DNA of 64,000 bases from UBA3700 sp964478025 (GTDB lineage Bacteria; Bacillota; Clostridia; Christensenellales; UBA3700). The stretch lies in contig CAYZGK010000001.1 in the NCBI GenBank assembly GCA_964478025.1, forward strand, positions 1 to 64,000. The letters run 5' to 3'. The notes beneath the pieces are model-generated. The model did no database searches and had not been told where the DNA came from. It worked only from the letters and a program-made list of their open reading frames with translations. The translations under genes were made by a program, and so were the position numbers. How positions within the stretch are numbered: the first letter of the stretch is position 1; each line of letters begins with the position of its first letter. Positions 26,103 to 38,400 of the stretch are shown here, one piece after another.

Positions 26103-27128
26103 ATGAGTAAAAATAAGGAAGAGTCTAAAGTAAAAAGAATAGTAAATATTGTTGTAATGGTAGTTGAAATAATTGTCATAATTTTAGCAATTGTTCTTGC
26201 CGTTTCAGTAATATTTGGTTCTAAAAAGACTGAAGAAGATTTAAGTAAAGGATATAACTTAACGGTAGTTTTATCTGACTCTATGAATGGTAACATGACA
26301 AAAGATCAAATAAAGACCATTTATAGCGAATCAACACATCCAATAGGTTCATTTAATATAAAGGATTTACTTATAGTAAAGGCCGTATCAAGTGAGGAAG
26401 ACTACAAATCTTTACGAATTGGCGATGTTATAACCTACATAGGAAATGTTAATGGTCAACAAGCTTTAATTACCCACAGAATTATACAAATAGATAAAGT
26501 TGTTGATGGAAATCTATATACCCTTGCATATTCTGATGAGAACAATGTTATTCATAAACATGAAAACTATGAAGAGCTACAAAATGCAGATGGTTATTAT
26601 AACTATTTAACACTAGGAGACTTACAAAGAAACGATGATGGAACATTTGAGCCATCTCAAGGAATATTATATGAAGAATCTCAAGTTCAAGGTGTAGTTC
26701 TATCCGTTATTCCAAAGGTGGGCGGTATAATTTATTGGTTCTTAGATTCAAAGCATTTCTTATGGTCTGTTGTAATACCACTTGCGGCCCTTCTTGCGTA
26801 TAATTTGTACTTACTTGTAAAACTTATAATAAGTGCAAGATTTAAAAAGCTTGAACAACAAAAACAAGAAGAAATTGAAGCTTTAAAGAATTCTATTATG
26901 GCTAATCAAAATCCAGTAAATACTGAGGCAAACTCTCTTGAGGAAGAAATAAAGAAAAAAGCCATTGAAGAGTATTTAGCAAAAATAGCACAAGAGGCTG
27001 TAGAAAAGGAAAGGGCTAAGGCGCTATCGGGGGCGGATAATACAACTATTTCTAGTGAAAAAATAGAGGATAGCGCAAAGGATACAAACAAACAAGACAC
27101 TGCGCTTGAGGATAAAAAACAAGAGTAA
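26103..27128 (+). CDS. SipW-type signal peptidase I (second, divergent copy)
   Basis: A 341-residue membrane peptidase with an N-terminal helix (~13-38), NLTVVLSDSMNG with catalytic Ser60, GDVITYIGNVNGQQ and ALITHRIIQI with His125, a second helix (~220-245) and a long charged coiled-coil tail (~247-341). The Ser-His arrangement again indicates the SipW subclass. It differs from the first copy by a longer cap region between Ser and His (about 64 versus 55 residues) and by an N in place of the usual D-P after SDSM. Two divergent peptidases in one operon suggest separate substrates. It follows the preceding gene by 6 nt. Confidence 0.8.
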   Translation: MSKNKEESKVKRIVNIVVMVVEIIVIILAIVLAVSVIFGSKKTEEDLSKGYNLTVVLSDSMNGNMTKDQIKTIYSESTHPIGSFNIKDLLIVKAVSSEEDYKSLRIGDVITYIGNVNGQQALITHRIIQIDKVVDGNLYTLAYSDENNVIHKHENYEELQNADGYYNYLTLGDLQRNDDGTFEPSQGILYEESQVQGVVLSVIPKVGGIIYWFLDSKHFLWSVVIPLAALLAYNLYLLVKLIISARFKKLEQQKQEEIEALKNSIMANQNPVNTEANSLEEEIKKKAIEEYLAKIAQEAVEKERAKALSGADNTTISSEKIEDSAKDTNKQDTALEDKKQE

Positions 27129-27137
27129 GGAACATGT

Positions 27138-27959
27138 ATGAAGGCGGAAAAGATAATAACACCAATACTTCTTATAGTCGTGTCATTTGTGGCTCTAATG
27201 GCCACATTTGCATGGTTTGCGTCTAAAACTACGCAAACGGTTAAAGGTGTTATTAAATCTGGCGATGTTACGTCCTTTTCAATTGCGGCAGGCAATGAAT
27301 ATATGGATGGAGATTGTATAAAATATCCAACTCCATATGAAGGTCAAAAAGGATATGACTCAAATGGTAATATTTATACCACGTCAGATAAGCCTTATGA
27401 AATGAAATATAATTTAAGTTTCGTTATGAAATCTAGTAGTGATTGCGTAATGAAAATTTCAATAGCAAAAGTTATTGTTAATTTAACAGATAAATACCCA
27501 TATACTTTAGCTCAAACAATTGAAAATGTATTAGGCGTAAGTGGAATTTTAGAGAGTGATTATACTAAGTATTACTCCTCGTCCGTAGATTCACTGCCAA
27601 CAGGTGAGGGAGCTTCGCCTTTTTATTGCGTATATAATGAAAAGACACAGAAGGTTACAAGTATAGTTATAACTGGGGGTTATGTAGATAGATATTTTTG
27701 CTTTGATTATTGGAAAAGTGCTGAAGAGATGATAGAGAGAGGAGACACAGATTCACGGTATGAATCGGCATTATCTAGTGGTATGAATTATACATATGGC
27801 GTAGATGTATCGGCTTCTGGTATAACAAACTATATAGGTTTATATATAGGCTTTTATGGATATAACCAAGAAAGAAGTACGTACAGCGAGGAGTTTAGAT
27901 TTTCAGATCAAACAACATTCTTAAACTCGTCATTTAAGTTTATATTCTCAGTGGGGTAA
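27138..27959 (+). CDS. SipW-type fibre or pilus-like subunit
   Basis: A 273-residue secreted protein with signal peptide MKAEKIITPILLIVVSFVAL and then MATFAWFASKTTQ, the A-W/F cleavage motif of SipW substrates. The mature part has beta-like segments (YEMKYNLSFVMKSSSDCVMK, YFCFDYWKS, GLYIGFYGYNQERSTYSEEF) and ends in KFIFSVG without an anchor. AAGGA precedes the ATG by 8 nt. It lies directly after the second peptidase gene, the most likely enzyme for its maturation. Minor subunit of the fibre is the best guess. Confidence 0.65.
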   Translation: MKAEKIITPILLIVVSFVALMATFAWFASKTTQTVKGVIKSGDVTSFSIAAGNEYMDGDCIKYPTPYEGQKGYDSNGNIYTTSDKPYEMKYNLSFVMKSSSDCVMKISIAKVIVNLTDKYPYTLAQTIENVLGVSGILESDYTKYYSSSVDSLPTGEGASPFYCVYNEKTQKVTSIVITGGYVDRYFCFDYWKSAEEMIERGDTDSRYESALSSGMNYTYGVDVSASGITNYIGLYIGFYGYNQERSTYSEEFRFSDQTTFLNSSFKFIFSVG

Positions 27960-27962
27960 TAA

Positions 27963-28622
27963 ATGGGTAAAACAAAATTAGCAATTTTAATAAGTTCAAT
28001 AGCTATAATTGTTTTAGTAGTAGCGTCAGTTACTGCCTATGCCTTTTGGGGCGGAAATCCATCGCTTACTATTCCTGATGAAAATTCAGCTAATATAGAC
28101 AACACTACAAATGTTACATATAAATATATGGTCTTTGCACCAAATGGAACATATACTAAAGACTATAGATTGTTTTTTGATGAAGATACGCAAAAGTTTA
28201 AATTATACGAAATCAGCACTGATGGATCGTCAAAGAGTTTAAGTAGTGACACTATAACCTATACAAATGTAGCATTAATTGGGTATATAGGTTCGTTAGG
28301 AGAGTATGAAAAGGCGATTATTCCTGAAAGTATAACGGTTGGAGATAGCAGCTTTAGCGTAACTAAAATAAATCTTTACATGACAGATTATGATGATTTA
28401 AAAAATATTACGAAAGTGAGTGTGCCAAGTGCTGTAACAAGCATTGAAGGGGCCTCATTTTCAGGATGTGGAAACTTAAGTGAAGTTTATTTTGAAAATG
28501 AAACTTCGCTTCCTTCTATTTCTAAATGGAGCTTTATTGGAGTTAGTGGCAATATTAAATATTACCAAAAAAGTGGAGACACATACACGGAACTTGGAGG
28601 AATAACAAAACTTGAAGAATAA
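27963..28622 (+). CDS. SipW-type secreted protein with BspA-like leucine-rich repeat
   Basis: A 219-residue protein with an N-terminal hydrophobic signal (LAILISSIAIIVLVVASV) and TAYAFWGG, a variant A-F/W cleavage site. The middle is beta-like, and residues ~140-190 form a BspA/LRR_5-type repeat: ITKVSVPSAVTSIEGASFSG followed by CGNLSEVYFENETSLPS. Such repeats mediate surface binding in other bacteria. It ends in LGGITKLEE. Position within the operon (3 nt after its neighbour) suggests a fibre tip or adhesive minor subunit (inference). Confidence 0.65.
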   Translation: MGKTKLAILISSIAIIVLVVASVTAYAFWGGNPSLTIPDENSANIDNTTNVTYKYMVFAPNGTYTKDYRLFFDEDTQKFKLYEISTDGSSKSLSSDTITYTNVALIGYIGSLGEYEKAIIPESITVGDSSFSVTKINLYMTDYDDLKNITKVSVPSAVTSIEGASFSGCGNLSEVYFENETSLPSISKWSFIGVSGNIKYYQKSGDTYTELGGITKLEE

Positions 28623-29217
28623 GGCACTTATAGCTAGTATTATAATTTTAATTATAGTTACTGCAATTATTGCAGTATCTGTAAGCTACGCCTTTTTCTC
28701 AGTTGGAAACTCTGAGTTTTCTCTTGAAATTTCATCTGCAACAAGCGCTGAGATTGCCTTAACGCTAGAGATGTCTAATACTACGCTTACGCCAAATTCG
28801 ACGCATTCAGGTGTTGGAAATTATACAAAATCTAGTGTAGTTAATGATGAAAAATATGCAGTTTATGCTATTAAATATAACTGCTTATCTACTGTAAATG
28901 TTGGGTGGTATGTAACTAAAGCTTCATATATAGATGGGGATAATAACAGTTTAAGTGATGGCAAATCTACATACTTAGATAAACATCTAAATTATAGCTT
29001 TATAAGGGTAGACTCTTATGATGCAAGTAATTTACCAGAGGCAACATCGTGGGTTACAAAAAGCACAACATATACGATAAATGATACTCCACAAGGTGAA
29101 GGGTATATGCTTGTTTATGTTAAATTTGATGTATCTCAAGAACTTGTTCCAGAGTTTTTTGATGATGTAAAAATCTCATTCACAATAGCAACTGAAATTG
29201 AGAATACTCAAAGTTAG
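28612..29217 (+). CDS. Small SipW-type secreted subunit with TTG start
   Basis: A 201-residue protein starting at TTG within the end of the preceding gene (11-nt overlap); GGAGG lies 11 nt upstream and supports this start. The N-terminus MKNKALIASIIILIIVTAII is followed by AVSVSYAFFSVGNSEF, a SipW-type cleavage region. The mature part is typical of TasA-like beta domains, with VYAIKYNCLSTVNVGWYVTK and GYMLVYVKFDVSQEL ahead of a closing KISFTIATEI. It is the last gene of the operon 21261-29217. Confidence 0.65.
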   Translation: MKNKALIASIIILIIVTAIIAVSVSYAFFSVGNSEFSLEISSATSAEIALTLEMSNTTLTPNSTHSGVGNYTKSSVVNDEKYAVYAIKYNCLSTVNVGWYVTKASYIDGDNNSLSDGKSTYLDKHLNYSFIRVDSYDASNLPEATSWVTKSTTYTINDTPQGEGYMLVYVKFDVSQELVPEFFDDVKISFTIATEIENTQS

Positions 29218-29389
29218 AAAAGCCCTTAAAATATACTTTGCCAAAAAATAGACAAAATATGCCAAACATTCGATGGCTGCTAATATTTAAAGAAAATTTT
29301 ACATTAAGAATTTTTTAAGAAAAGTTTAAGGTTTTATGTAAAATAATAATTAAATTTTTAATAATTTTACCATTTTAAGTTTTGTTTTA

Positions 29390-29418
29390 TTGAATCTTTA
29401 ATTGCGCCTATATATATT
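29390..29418 (+). promoter_or_regulatory. Promoter of the giant adhesin gene
   Basis: -35 TTGAAT (29390-29395), 17-nt spacer, -10 TATATT (29413-29418), then AAGGAG at 29441 and ATG at 29453. The preceding spacer (29218-29389) has no gene; I see no clear terminator for the upstream operon. Confidence 0.6.
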
Positions 29419-29452
29419 ATATATAAATATATAATAAATAAAGGAGCGACAA

Positions 29453-32400
29453 ATGCTTAAAGAGAAAAAATCCAGCATATTAGTTATAGGCATTATATGT
29501 ATAGTCATAGCTATGCTTGTCGTTTCTTTTATGTTTAATCAAGGCCATGAAGAAGTAAAAATTTTATCTACAAATGAAATTTCTTCTGCAAACACTTCTA
29601 CTTGGTCAAATGGTTATGGACTTGCTTCAAATGGTGATGGGCTAGAGGATGGTCAAGTACCAAGTGGTTATAGTAATACATCTGGTAGTTCTAACTATAC
29701 ATCAAGCACTGGGCAACTTAAAGGTTCAACAAATTATTATATGTCTTCTGATGTAACATTAAATGTTTCTTCCTATATTGAGGATCAAACCGCATATAGT
29801 GGAATTTTTGATGGTTGTGGTCATACTTTGACAATAATTAATAGTGATAGAGATGTTTCCTCTGATATTAAAGGTGATACGAGCTATTATAGAGGAATTT
29901 TATGTGGCGTTTTGTCTGGAACTATAAAGAATGTAACAATTGTTATACCTTCTAATTCTTATGGACTTCATATAGTTAGTAAGTGGATACAATCTGGCAG
30001 TGGACATTGGGGGAATCAATCTAAAGGTGCAGCAAAACTTTATTTTGGTTATATTGGTCATACAATAAGTGGCGGAACTGTAAATAATGTTAAGATAGTT
30101 TATAAGTCAAGTGATAAACTGATAAAATTAAATGTAGGATATGGTACAAATACGTTTTGTGATGCTCTTATGTTTGGCCTATCTAATGGTGGTACAATAT
30201 CTAATACAACACTAAGACTAGAGTCTAATGTGGATTTGCATACATGGGTTCAATATGGCACAGATTATTTTGGTCATGCACTATTTGTAGGTTATACAAA
30301 TAGCGGTACAACTACCAATATAAATGGCTGTTCTATAGAAGGTAGTGGTTCATTATCTAATTCTAAATGGGGTGGCTCAGGTGTTCGTGCTAGATTTGGG
30401 CTTCTTGGTGGTATTATAACTAACGGAACTTTTAATGTTAATGGACTAGACTGCGGTGGCTGGACAGGAGGCTTTAGTTGGACTGACGCTGCTTTTCAAA
30501 GTGGAGATTACCATGCCGGCACTTTTGTTGGTGAAACATCTTCAAGTACTGGTGGAGATATAACTAATATTTTTTATTCAGCAACCGACAGTGGTATAAA
30601 AAAATTGGATAATTCTCAATCAGCATGGCGTAGTGGTTCCCAACAAAATAAATATGCGACAGCAAATTTTCAACAATACACGATATCTTACTCAAATATA
30701 GGATTTTGCCATTCAAATACAAGCAATATGTGGGTTGGTGAGTTGACTTCATACTCTGGAAGTGGAAATTCGACAACAGGTTCATTTGTAAATAGTATAA
30801 CAATGAATAGTACTATATATGAAACAGGTTCATTTATTGCATATAGAGGAATTAGTAATAGAGCGGTACCTATAATTGCAGTATCTTCTATAACAAGTGT
30901 AATTTCCGCATATACAAAAGGTAGTTATGCTTATGCTAATCCTGATATGGTAAATACAATCTCTGGTGGTCCTACATTTACAAAGACTTCATCAAATAAT
31001 TCTACAAATGTTTATTCAGGAACATATAATGGAACTGCAGTATCATCAGTAAGCTCTGTTGTAAATATTTATAGAGCAGGCAATAAAGTAAAAGAATATT
31101 CTATTCCTTCTTGGAATTCAACACCTAGTGGCAACAAAAAAGATGTAGGAACTTATACTTATTTATATAATTATTCAAGTATAAGTAAATATAATAGTTC
31201 TGAGGCTCAAGGTTTCTATCTAGAAGCAAATAAGGAAGTTTCAGACTATTATGTTCTTTTACCATCAGGAAGCGCATTTAGCGTTCAATTAAATATAACT
31301 CGTGCGCCACTTACTATATCATCAAGTAGCTACACGGGTACATATGATGGAAATTCACATAATATAACAATAAATGGCTTATTTAGTAATAGTGGTTATG
31401 TAAATGGTGAAACATTAAGTAGTTTATTATCTTCGGGATACGCAACGGTTTCTGTTGGTTCTTTAAGTGGGACAAGTGTAACTGAAAGTAATTTTAATAA
31501 TTTAGCAATTACATCAGTTTCAGATAGTGTAAAGAGTATTCCAATTTCCATTTCATTTACAAACTATTCTATAAATAACGCTAATAGTTATAGCAAAACT
31601 GAAACTATAACAATAAATCCTGTTAATTTAACTATAACTACAAGTGATTATAGCAATTCTTATGATGGAGCTATTCATGGCATTCAAACAACAGGAAATA
31701 TAATTTTAAATAATGAGATTCAATCATCAGGTTATGTAAATGGTGAAACGCTAGCATCAATTATACAAAACGGAAAAGGAAGTTTTTCTGTTTTATACAA
31801 CTCCGTTGCTGACACAACACCTAATACAACAATATCGGGTGTTGATGCAGTAAATGGGTATTCATCTCTTGCAATATCTCATGTAAAAGATAGTGTAAGA
31901 ACTATACAAATAAACTTAAGTTTAGTTGACTATATAATTAATTCAACATCTCATGATTTTACATCAACAAATACTATAACAATTACTCCAGCATCATTAA
32001 CTCTTGATGAAACTATAGTTAAAGATTATGAGTATTCTGGATATTCTTTATATGAAAATTCGGCAATAACTGATAGGGGTTATGAGTTTTATAATAGTGT
32101 TTTGCAAGCAGCACAAACAAGTGGATCTCCAGGCCTATCTCTTTTAAATTATGACCAAATGATTCAAAATAGAGAATTAACATTTACATCAAGTGCTACA
32201 ACTGTTTTAGACGTTAATTCTTATACATTCACTGTTCAAGCATCTTCTTCATCTACAGGCTCAGCTGAGGCTGACTTTACGCTTCAAGGTGAGCATACAT
32301 TTAGTTATAACATTACAAAAGGAACAACAATTTTAAGTATAACCTTAATTGGAAATAGTGATGTATCAACATACACTGGTACAAGTAATACAGCCTCAGG

Positions 32401-35400
32401 TAGTAAAGTTTATAACGATCAAAATGAACCAATTCCTACAGCAAATATTACACTAAATAATGGTGGTAAGTCATTAGGAGAAGCAACAAAAACCATTTTA
32501 AAAGATAATTCAACTTATTATCTTGAGAATGCAAAGAAAGCTGGCGTATATAAAGTTACTTATAATTTCTCAGGTACAAATAATTATGAAGCCGTTAAAC
32601 TTGTGTACACATACACAATAGATAAGGCTACAACATATATAGAATTTACAACAATTGGAGATAAACTAGGAGCAGGTGTTTCTAAGCAAGTAACTTCAGG
32701 TAGTTTTAGTGAGAGTAAAATGTTTGACTTTGATGCTGTTACAATTCCTACAGCTTATGTTAGATGGTATACAGGAAATGATGGCTCAACAGGTGTTAGA
32801 GAAGAAACTATATCATATACATCAACTGCTTCAATACAACCAGGCTCTAATGTATCTGATGCTGGTGTTTATGATATAACCTGGTCGTATAGCGGCGGAG
32901 ATAATTTAACCGCATGTTCTTGTATTTATACTTATACAATTGAAAAGAATACAATTACTTTTGGTTTTGCAAACTCTACAGGTTCTCAACAATTACAAAG
33001 TTGTGCGTTATCTGTTTCTACTCTTTTAGGTTCAAGTTATGGTAACTTAAATGCAACACTTAAAAATTCAAAAGGACAAACTATTCAAGTTATAACTGCG
33101 GGTGTTTCACAAAAATCTAAAGTATCTTTAACATCAAGTAGTACATATACATCACTATATCCAGGAGAAGAAACGTCATTTACAGGAACTGAAGTTCAAG
33201 ATTGTGGAACTTATAAATTGATTTATTCAATGACAACAAGTGACACAAACTATACTGTTACAACAAATCCTGCAACATATACATTTACTATATCTCAAAG
33301 AAGAATGTATCTTTTATTTGATGATACAAAAGATCTATATGATTCAATTATAGATACAACTGGCAACTATTATGATTTCATATTCGTAAGTGGCGCCGAT
33401 AACATTTCTAAGATAAACTCTGTTGCTCAAGATTATTCAAGCTATTTTACAAAAATCGTTGAATGGGGAAGCGGAGTAGGAAGTGGTCATAACTTTAAAG
33501 ATTATTTAACACTAACCGCAGGGGTAACAGACAAAACACCTGTTGGTAATTATTACTTTAGTGTTGAATGGAATGAAAGTGCTACAAATAAGACAATTTT
33601 AAATAGATTAAGAAATAACTATAAAGCAGGCGTTTTAGATTCAAGTAATGTTGTTATAGGAACAACAGGAAGTGGATACTCTGCTGGTTATACAAGTTAC
33701 TGCGAATCAGCTAAAAATACAAATGGATTTAATGCAGCAGCTGCAGATTCTAGCTATGAAATAAGAATTAGAATCGTAAGTAATGTTGACAAAACTTTAT
33801 CATATACAGACAGCCAAGATAATTGGTCAATTTTAGATACCGGTTCTGCTTCAGATGTTATAACATTCATAAATGGTCACTATTATGACTCAGATGAATA
33901 CGCATCCGCTACATCTGCTACAATAACTTCTCAAGTTTGGATTAATAGAGCTTTTGATGGTTCTAGAATAATGGCTTCATATAAGACATTAAATGGGAAT
34001 AGTCAAACTTGCGAAATAAAGATGTGGCATGATGTAGAAAATAATACTGATGATTTTAATAATGGTACCGGTGTTACAGCACAAATTACAAGTAAAGGCG
34101 TATATACACATGCCTCAGATGCTTCAACAAGTGAAACTGGTTATACAGGAACTTATGATCAAGGATACCCAGCATATACAACAATAGATGGAGAAAAATA
34201 TTATGCAGGAGCCTCTTTAGTTGCATTAAATTATGGTGTAATAAAAGGTTTTAATTTTAAGTGGTATGTTGAAAATATACAAAGTTGTGGTAGTTATAGA
34301 TCTCCTAGAATAACAATACAAGGACATCATAATAGAAACTCTGCAGTTGGCACAATTTCTGGAATAAACTGCGGATATATAACTGGATGTAAGATTTACT
34401 ATCAAAGACTATTAACATTTGAAGGAACATCATCAAGTTATAACTTTGCTGCAGGCTTAGTTGTTGGTATAAATAATGGTTATATGGCTAACGAAACATT
34501 TGAGTTAGTAAAAGACATGGAAAATTATAGATCGAGTACTGTATACGCAAGCCATATTTATAGAAGTTTTATAAATGTGTCAGGTACCGCAAAAAGCATA
34601 TATGCAGGTTTAATTTGTGGAACAAATGCTGCAGATGGAACTATAGAAAGTATATCTCGTTCAGGGCAAGTCCCATTTAGTGTTGAAAGTTTAACCGGTA
34701 GTGTTGATGTTTATGGTGGTGGTTTTGTTGGAAAAAATACAGGAAATTTAAATAACTTAATATACAACAACACAATGTCTACTATAACATCTACAAATGA
34801 TTCTCGTTGGTATAATGGTAATTATAATGGAGATGGAGGAAAAACCTATTATTATAAAAATTATGAGTTAAGATTCTATGCCTCAGCTAATGTTTACGCT
34901 GGAGGTATTGTAGGATATTCAACAGGAGAGATTAATAATTGTCAATATAACTCAGGAACAAGTACATCAGATGGTGGAAACTTACTTGCTACAGCAGGCT
35001 CTGGTAATACTATAGCTCTTGGCGGTATTGCTGGATATATCGGGGGCGGCGGCAAAATTATCGCATGTTCTGTTAAAAACTATGGCTGCATATATGCAGG
35101 CAGTGATTCAGTTATAGTTAATGCTTACGCTCTTGGTGGAGTTGTTGGTGTATCTTCAGGTGGAGAGATAGATGGCTCTTCTATTTCAAATTATGGAACA
35201 ATTTTTGGTAGAGCAAGTGGGGCTGGCAATAACTATGCTGGATGTTTCTTAGGCATAGGATGTGAAGATGGTAATGGAACAACCTCTGCAGCTACTTATA
35301 CGTCAAGTAATAGAGTTAAATTTGGCACAACAAATGTTGAGCCTGGTGTATTTACTGCATCAACTTCGTTTAACTATGGAACAATTGGTGCAAATTATGG

Positions 35401-38400
35401 TTCTTGGGGTTATATAACAGGAAAATATAACACAATACTATCTGACTCAATATCTGATGGTTATGATTATGCTCACACTTATGGTGGTTTAATTTGGTAT
35501 ACAAATAATACGCCAACAAATCATACAAAGTGTTTGTTTGGATCAGTTGCTTCAATTCTTGGAGATAATAGTGTTACAGATAGCAGCTCTTCAACTGGAA
35601 GAAGAACGCTTACTTCTACAAATGTATATATAACAGGTATCGCTGGTATAAATATTGGAGATTGTGGCGATGGAACGTTAGGAAATCAACTTTTAGATGA
35701 TGTATCACTAAATACAGAAACTGGTGAAATAAATATATCATATAATTCAATAAGTAATATAACTCAAACAAATGCAGGTTCAGCATCTTTCTATTATGGT
35801 ATGGATGCGTCTGTTAATGGAAATACTGTTTATATAACACCAAATGGTGGTAGTAAAGTAGCATATACAGATGACCTTGGTGCTGGCGTATTTACAATGT
35901 CTACTGCCGATGCAAATGCAATTATTACTGATACAACAGTTGAAGCTACCATTTCTACTGTAAGAGTAAGAACTTATTTATATATAGGTTCTTATGAAGA
36001 ATATAAAGATTTCGTTCAAAATACTGGTTCATCAAATTATTCTGTATATAGATATTGTGCAGGTTATGGTACACTTTCAACAAGTATGGAAACAGGTAGC
36101 ATAGTTTGGTCAGGAGTTTTAAATGAGTATAAAACTTTTGATGGTGCTAATAAAACTATTACATATACAACAAATGCAGCCGTATCTGTTTCGGCTGTAA
36201 GTGGAAACTGGAATGGTAAAAATATTTATGTATTAGGAACGCTTCTTGGTGCTAATAATGGTTATGTTAAGAGCGTTAATATTGTTGTAACAACTTCAGC
36301 CGATACTTCTTACTTTATATTTGATACAGTATCTGGAGCAAACATGGTATATGGTGTTGTAGCAGGAGCAAACTCAGGAACTATTGACTGGTGTTCTGTA
36401 ACGCTAAAAGGTGGCGGAAAAGTAGGATTAACAGCCTCTTCATCTACAAGTGGAAATAGATACTCTATAGGTGGAATTGCAGGCGTTAGTAGTAGTTCAA
36501 TTACTCATTGTAATGTTAAGTTTGAAAACAATACAAGACTTGGATTAATGTCAGGCACTTATACAAATGGCTCTTATGCAGCAGTCGGTGGAATTGTAGG
36601 AGCTCAGTTTGGAAGTGAAGTATCTAATTGTGCAGTTGTTGGTAAAGGTTATATATTAACAGAAAATTCAACAAGCTCAGATATTGTATCAAATCCAAAC
36701 GGTTATGTTGGTGGTATAGGTGGATATCTTCTTGTAGCTAAAGATGGTAGAGATTTAACCTATATGGGACTAAACGTTGGAGTATGTAAAGTATATAATG
36801 TTGTAGTTGCTTTGTTTGGAGGTATTGAAAGTGCTAGCACCTCATACGTAGATGGTAGTACGGCTGCAGGTGTTGGTGGAACTGGTTATATTTCAGGTAA
36901 AGGCACTGCATTTGAAAATTCATCATCATACGATACTTTAAAGACGCTTAATTTAGGTGCATGCTTTATTATAGGTACCGGAGAGCCAACAGCTGTTGAT
37001 TGGAAAGCAGCTGCTGTTCAAAATACAATATTTGGTGGTGTAGTATATAACGAACATGCAACAGATAAAAAAGCAGCAAACAAAGAAGCTTATGTTGAAA
37101 TGTATTGGTATGATATTCCAGGCATAGCATTCTTATCTTTAAACGATTATTCAATTCGTGGAAAGGGTGTTGCTGAAATGGTTAGCTCAGCTTCAATTTA
37201 TGTAACATTCCCAACAACCTTCTTTGAATCAAATATAAGTGCAGGTGGAATAACTATATATTTCTATAACCAAAGTAATGGTAAAGTTAAATTGAGTTTA
37301 ACTTCACTTTCTTTAACAGTAAACTCAAATGCAACATATATTAATACAGTTATTACAAATATATCTAAAGATGGAGAAGGAACTCCAACTTCATCAGATC
37401 AAGGAACAAGTACCTCTACATCGCTTGGTGGCTATACAGCAGTTGAAGGCACATCCGTAATGCTTAAACTTAAAGTTAGTTATTCTGTATCTATTGCGGG
37501 AGAAAATATTAAATATGATAGTGCAACATCGCTAGTTCAAAGTCCATTCTATTGCTTTATTTCAGGAAGAGGAAATAGAATCGTATACGCAGGTGCCAAG
37601 GAGGCAACACTTACTGACAATATAACTTATGATAAGAAAGTTTCTGCAGCTATTGAGTTTGCAGAAGGTAAAGTTTTAAATGGAAATGGTAATACATTCT
37701 ATTCATATTGGTCAGGAAGAAATGAAAGCGAAGGTGGTAACTATGTTGCCGGTTTAACAGATGGTCTTCCAAGTGGAACTTGGGCTGATAATGGCTATGA
37801 TACTGTCGGTGGCAATAGAAGAGAGTCTAAAGACTATCCTTATTGGTATGAACTAAATGGTAAAGATTTTTATGGTGTTTCAGATTTAATTTCTATAAAT
37901 AGAGGAACAATTAAAAATTTAAATGTAAGCTATAGACAAGAAGAAGGTAAAACTCATGATTATGCCGGCATGAATGCCGACACCGCTTATGGTGCTATTG
38001 CTGGAATTAACTTAGGTACAATAGAAAATTGTACAATAACATATAATTGTACATCTGTTTACATTGGTGGTGGTGCAGATTATACGCTAGTTATGGGAGC
38101 CGCTGTTGGTATAAATAAAGGTACAATAAATGGCCTTACTGTGAATATGGCTTCTTCATTTACTTTATCTGGCTCTATTGGTAATAACTTATTCTCAAGT
38201 GGTGTTGGTATAAACTATGGAGATATATATAACATTGATATAGTAAATACAGCAGGTGTTTACTTAACGGCCACCTCTGATGGTAATTCAAGTACAGTTG
38301 CTGGGGGTATTGTTGCAATTAATAATGGCGGTTCTATAAAGTATGCAAGAATTTCAGGAGAAGGCCAATTTAAGATTGGAACATATACAAAAAATACAAC

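Noticed and set aside
29218..29389. c-di-GMP riboswitch before the adhesin gene
   Set aside because: A GCCAAACATTCGATGG stretch looked suggestive of a GEMM core, but the conserved stems and tetraloop receptor are absent.
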